In this document: piece by piece, positions 5,954 to 7,307 of the stretch
Layout of the letters: each line of letters opens with the position of its first letter
Numbering within the stretch: position 1 is the stretch's first letter
Source of the DNA: Marinilabiliales bacterium
GTDB lineage: Bacteria; Bacteroidota; Bacteroidia; Bacteroidales; BM523
DNA: 7,307 nucleotides
Reading direction: 5' to 3'
Assembly: GCA_002869425.1 (NCBI GenBank)
Contig: PKSZ01000464.1
Span: 1-7,307, forward strand
Made by a program: the position numbers and the translations under genes
The notes under the pieces: model-generated
Told to the model about the DNA's origin: nothing
The model's database searches: none
What the model saw: only the letters and a program-made list of their open reading frames with translations

Positions 5954-6250
5954 TTAAACCGCGCAACGGCTTACACACTCAACAATATTACTAAGGCGCT
6001 CATGCTTAAGGAAGTAGAAAGTGTTTTTTCCTTCTCTCTGTGAAGCCAACACACCTTTGTCTTTCAATATTCCCAAATGATGAGATGTGGTAGATTGCTC
6101 TATTCCCAGCTTTTCATGAATCTCAGTAACTGTCATCTTTTTTCCTTCTTCAAGAAAACTAAGGATGGCAATTCTCATTGGATGTGCAATTGCTTTAAGC
6201 ATACTAGCGGCTCTTTCCAGCTGATCCACTGACAATTCTTCTAGTTTCAT
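5954..6250 (-). CDS. ArsR/SmtB-family winged-helix repressor
   Basis: It is a small cytoplasmic DNA-binding protein of 98 residues from the ATG at 6250. The frame stays open upstream to a TTG at 6277, but that codon lies inside the likely -7 box, so it should not be translated. Counting from the ATG, the dimerising N-terminal helix is LSVDQLERAASMLKAIAHP, the helix-turn-helix follows (VTEIHEKLGIEQSTTSHHLGILKDKG, roughly residues 41-66), and the wing is LASQREGKNTFYFL. The metal-binding ELCVCDL signature of ArsR/CadC sensors is missing from the recognition region. The only cysteines are two at the extreme C-terminus, in VECVSRCAV (Cys92 and Cys96), which could sense metal or thiol stress. The inducer and target genes cannot be told; autoregulation is likely from the palindrome on its promoter. 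It diverges from the polyprenyl synthase gene. Confidence 0.87.
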   Translation of the reverse strand: MKLEELSVDQLERAASMLKAIAHPMRIAILSFLEEGKKMTVTEIHEKLGIEQSTTSHHLGILKDKGVLASQREGKNTFYFLKHERLSNIVECVSRCAV

Positions 6251-6274
6251 ATATGCTATTTTTTTAAACACATC

Positions 6275-6291
6275 CAAATATATACATATTT
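6275..6291 (-). promoter_or_regulatory. arsR -7 box with an overlapping palindrome (candidate autoregulatory operator)
   Basis: On the minus strand positions 6282 down to 6275 read TATATTTG, an exact TAnnTTTG match. A start near 6268 leaves about 18 bases before the ATG at 6250. A minus-strand TTTG at 6310-6307 lies 24 bases upstream of the box, slightly farther than usual. The palindrome AAATAT-ATAC-ATATTT (6276-6291) covers the box, which is where an ArsR-type repressor commonly binds its own promoter. AT-rich palindromes also arise by chance, so the operator call is tentative. Confidence 0.4.
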
Positions 6292-6352
6292 TAGTTTATC
6301 TGAAAACAAACAACAACATATTTACATGTTTCGATTCATTAAAGACGTTTTT

Positions 6353-6377
6353 AGATTAAAACGATTGATTTTTATCT
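6353..6377. repeat. Inverted repeat upstream of the polyprenyl synthase promoter
   Basis: AGATTAAAA (6353-6361) faces TTTTTATCT (6369-6377) across seven bases and pairs at eight of nine positions. It occupies the region 20-45 bases upstream of the -7 box at 6396-6403, a place where an activator or repressor dimer could bind. It lies in the only spacer between the divergent arsR and polyprenyl synthase genes. Confidence 0.3.
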
Positions 6378-6395
6378 GAGCAAAAAAAAATACAT

Positions 6396-6403
6396 TACCT
6401 TTG
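6396..6403 (+). promoter_or_regulatory. Promoter -7 box of the polyprenyl synthase gene
   Basis: TACCTTTG is an exact TAnnTTTG match. A start near 6410 gives a short leader before the ATG at 6422. No good TTG element lies at the usual 19-21 bases upstream; the nearest TTG (6365-6367) is 28 bases away and within the inverted repeat described above. Confidence 0.5.
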
Positions 6404-6421
6404 AGTAAACCAAAATAATTG

Positions 6422-7307
6422 ATGCCTTCTTTATCCAGCATAAAAGAACCCATTAAAGATGATCTGAACAATTTTGAACCCTATTTCAGATCATTAATGA
6501 AAAGCAAAGCTCCTTTGCTAAACATCATTACAAATTATATTATCAAAAGAAAAGGTAAGCAAATGAGACCTATGCTGGTTTTTCTTACATCCAGATTATT
6601 TGGTGAAGTAAACCAATCTTCATATAATGCAGCAACACTCATTGAACTTATGCATACTGCAACATTAATTCATGATGATGTTGTGGACAATTCGTATCAG
6701 CGTAGGGGTATGTTCTCAATTAATGCATTGTGGAAGAATAAAATTGCTGTATTGGTTGGTGACTATCTGCTTTCCAGAGGTCTTCTTGTAGCTGTAGATA
6801 ACAATGAATTTGAATTGCTTAAAGTTGTTTCTGAAGCCGTCCGGGAAATGAGTGAAGGTGAACTATTACAAATTGAAAAAGCAAGAAAATTAGATATTAC
6901 TGAAGATGTTTATTTTGATATCATTCAAAAGAAAACAGCATCTTTAATTGCTGCTTGTGCAAAAGCCGGGGCTACCTCTGTAAAAGCCAATGAAATACAG
7001 CTTGCAAAAATTAAAGATTTTGGGATGAAAGTGGGTATTGCATTCCAAATCCGCGACGACATTTTTGACTATACAAACACCGGCAATATAGGAAAACCCT
7101 CCGGAAATGATATACGCGAGAAAAAAATGACCTTACCCTTAATTTATGTGTTAAACAACTCAAGCTCTGGGGAGAAAAGGAAAATAATAAATATTGTAAA
7201 AAAGAAAAGCGAAGATAAAAACAGAGTTGATAAACTTGTTAAGCATGTGATAGATAAAGGAGGTATTGAATATGCATCAAAAGTTATGGACACATACAAA
7301 AATGAAG
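6422..7307 (+). CDS. Polyprenyl diphosphate synthase (IspB-like), C-terminus cut by window edge
   Basis: This trans-prenyltransferase would extend farnesyl diphosphate with isopentenyl units, most likely making the side chain of menaquinone. The window holds 295 residues of a protein usually about 320-330 long. Visible landmarks are GKQMRP (45-50), the first aspartate-rich motif DDVVD (85-89) in LIHDDVVDN followed by QRRG (93-96), GDYLLS (113-118), GELLQ (146-150), KT (171-172), and the second aspartate-rich motif QIRDDIFDY (209-217) with GKPSGNDIREKK (224-235). DDVVD and the small Ala80 five residues before the first Asp fit long-chain (octaprenyl-type) synthases rather than farnesyl or geranylgeranyl synthases; the exact product length cannot be read from sequence, so the symbol is left blank. 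A TAnnTTTG box at 6396-6403 supports the start at 6422. Confidence 0.93.
   Translation, partial: MPSLSSIKEPIKDDLNNFEPYFRSLMKSKAPLLNIITNYIIKRKGKQMRPMLVFLTSRLFGEVNQSSYNAATLIELMHTATLIHDDVVDNSYQRRGMFSINALWKNKIAVLVGDYLLSRGLLVAVDNNEFELLKVVSEAVREMSEGELLQIEKARKLDITEDVYFDIIQKKTASLIAACAKAGATSVKANEIQLAKIKDFGMKVGIAFQIRDDIFDYTNTGNIGKPSGNDIREKKMTLPLIYVLNNSSSGEKRKIINIVKKKSEDKNRVDKLVKHVIDKGGIEYASKVMDTYKNE

Noticed and set aside
1..7307. CRISPR array, insertion sequence, tRNA, rRNA or riboswitch
   Set aside because: No regularly spaced repeats, transposase, terminal inverted repeats, cloverleaf or known aptamer core was recognised on either strand.

Overview
The window looks like ordinary chromosome from a Bacteroidota bacterium, probably in or near the Bacteroidales/Marinilabiliales. 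Four things point there. The DNA is AT-rich. Several genes are preceded by boxes that match the Bacteroidota -7 consensus TAnnTTTG rather than an E. coli -10. Most genes lack a Shine-Dalgarno sequence. The proteins have a Bacteroidota style: a surface-type lipoprotein, a secreted cyclophilin with a long internal insertion, and a pheS gene without an adjacent pheT. I saw no transposase, integrase, phage gene, CRISPR array, tRNA or rRNA.

Layout, left to right. Positions 1-356 (minus) hold the N-terminal part of a lipoprotein that runs off the left edge. Diverging from it is a plus-strand pair: a secreted peptidyl-prolyl isomerase (487-1329), then pheS nine bases later (1339-2354). pheS is interrupted by a -1 frame change in a run of seven A at 1490-1496. 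A bidirectional hairpin terminator (2436-2456) separates pheS from a convergent minus-strand pair, a CoA-binding-domain protein (2887-3249) followed by an OsmC/YhfA-like protein (2458-2874). A minus-strand GNAT acetyltransferase (3316-3744) then diverges, with a 12-bp gap, from a tightly packed plus-strand cluster: a TatD-family hydrolase (3757-4422), tcdA (4419-5162) and pgeF (5140-5946). These three reading frames overlap end to start. Convergent to pgeF, with only 7 bp between them, is an ArsR-family repressor (5954-6250, minus). It diverges from a trans-polyprenyl diphosphate synthase (6422 to the right edge, incomplete).

Most of this is housekeeping: protein folding at the envelope, charging of tRNA-Phe, tRNA t6A modification to its cyclic form (TcdA), editing of peptidoglycan precursors or nucleoside phosphorolysis (PgeF), and isoprenoid side-chain synthesis. 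I found no gene cluster that looks like an undescribed system. The most notable signal is the pheS break. The rest of the gene is intact, and the break sits exactly on an in-frame A_AAA_AAG heptamer, the dnaX-type slippery sequence. A -1 slip there would restore a normal 338-residue PheS. A sequencing or assembly error in the homopolymer is the simplest explanation, but recoding cannot be excluded from the sequence alone. Secondary points are the overlapping face-to-face promoters between the GNAT and TatD genes, a palindrome lying on the arsR -7 box, and an inverted repeat just upstream of the polyprenyl synthase promoter.
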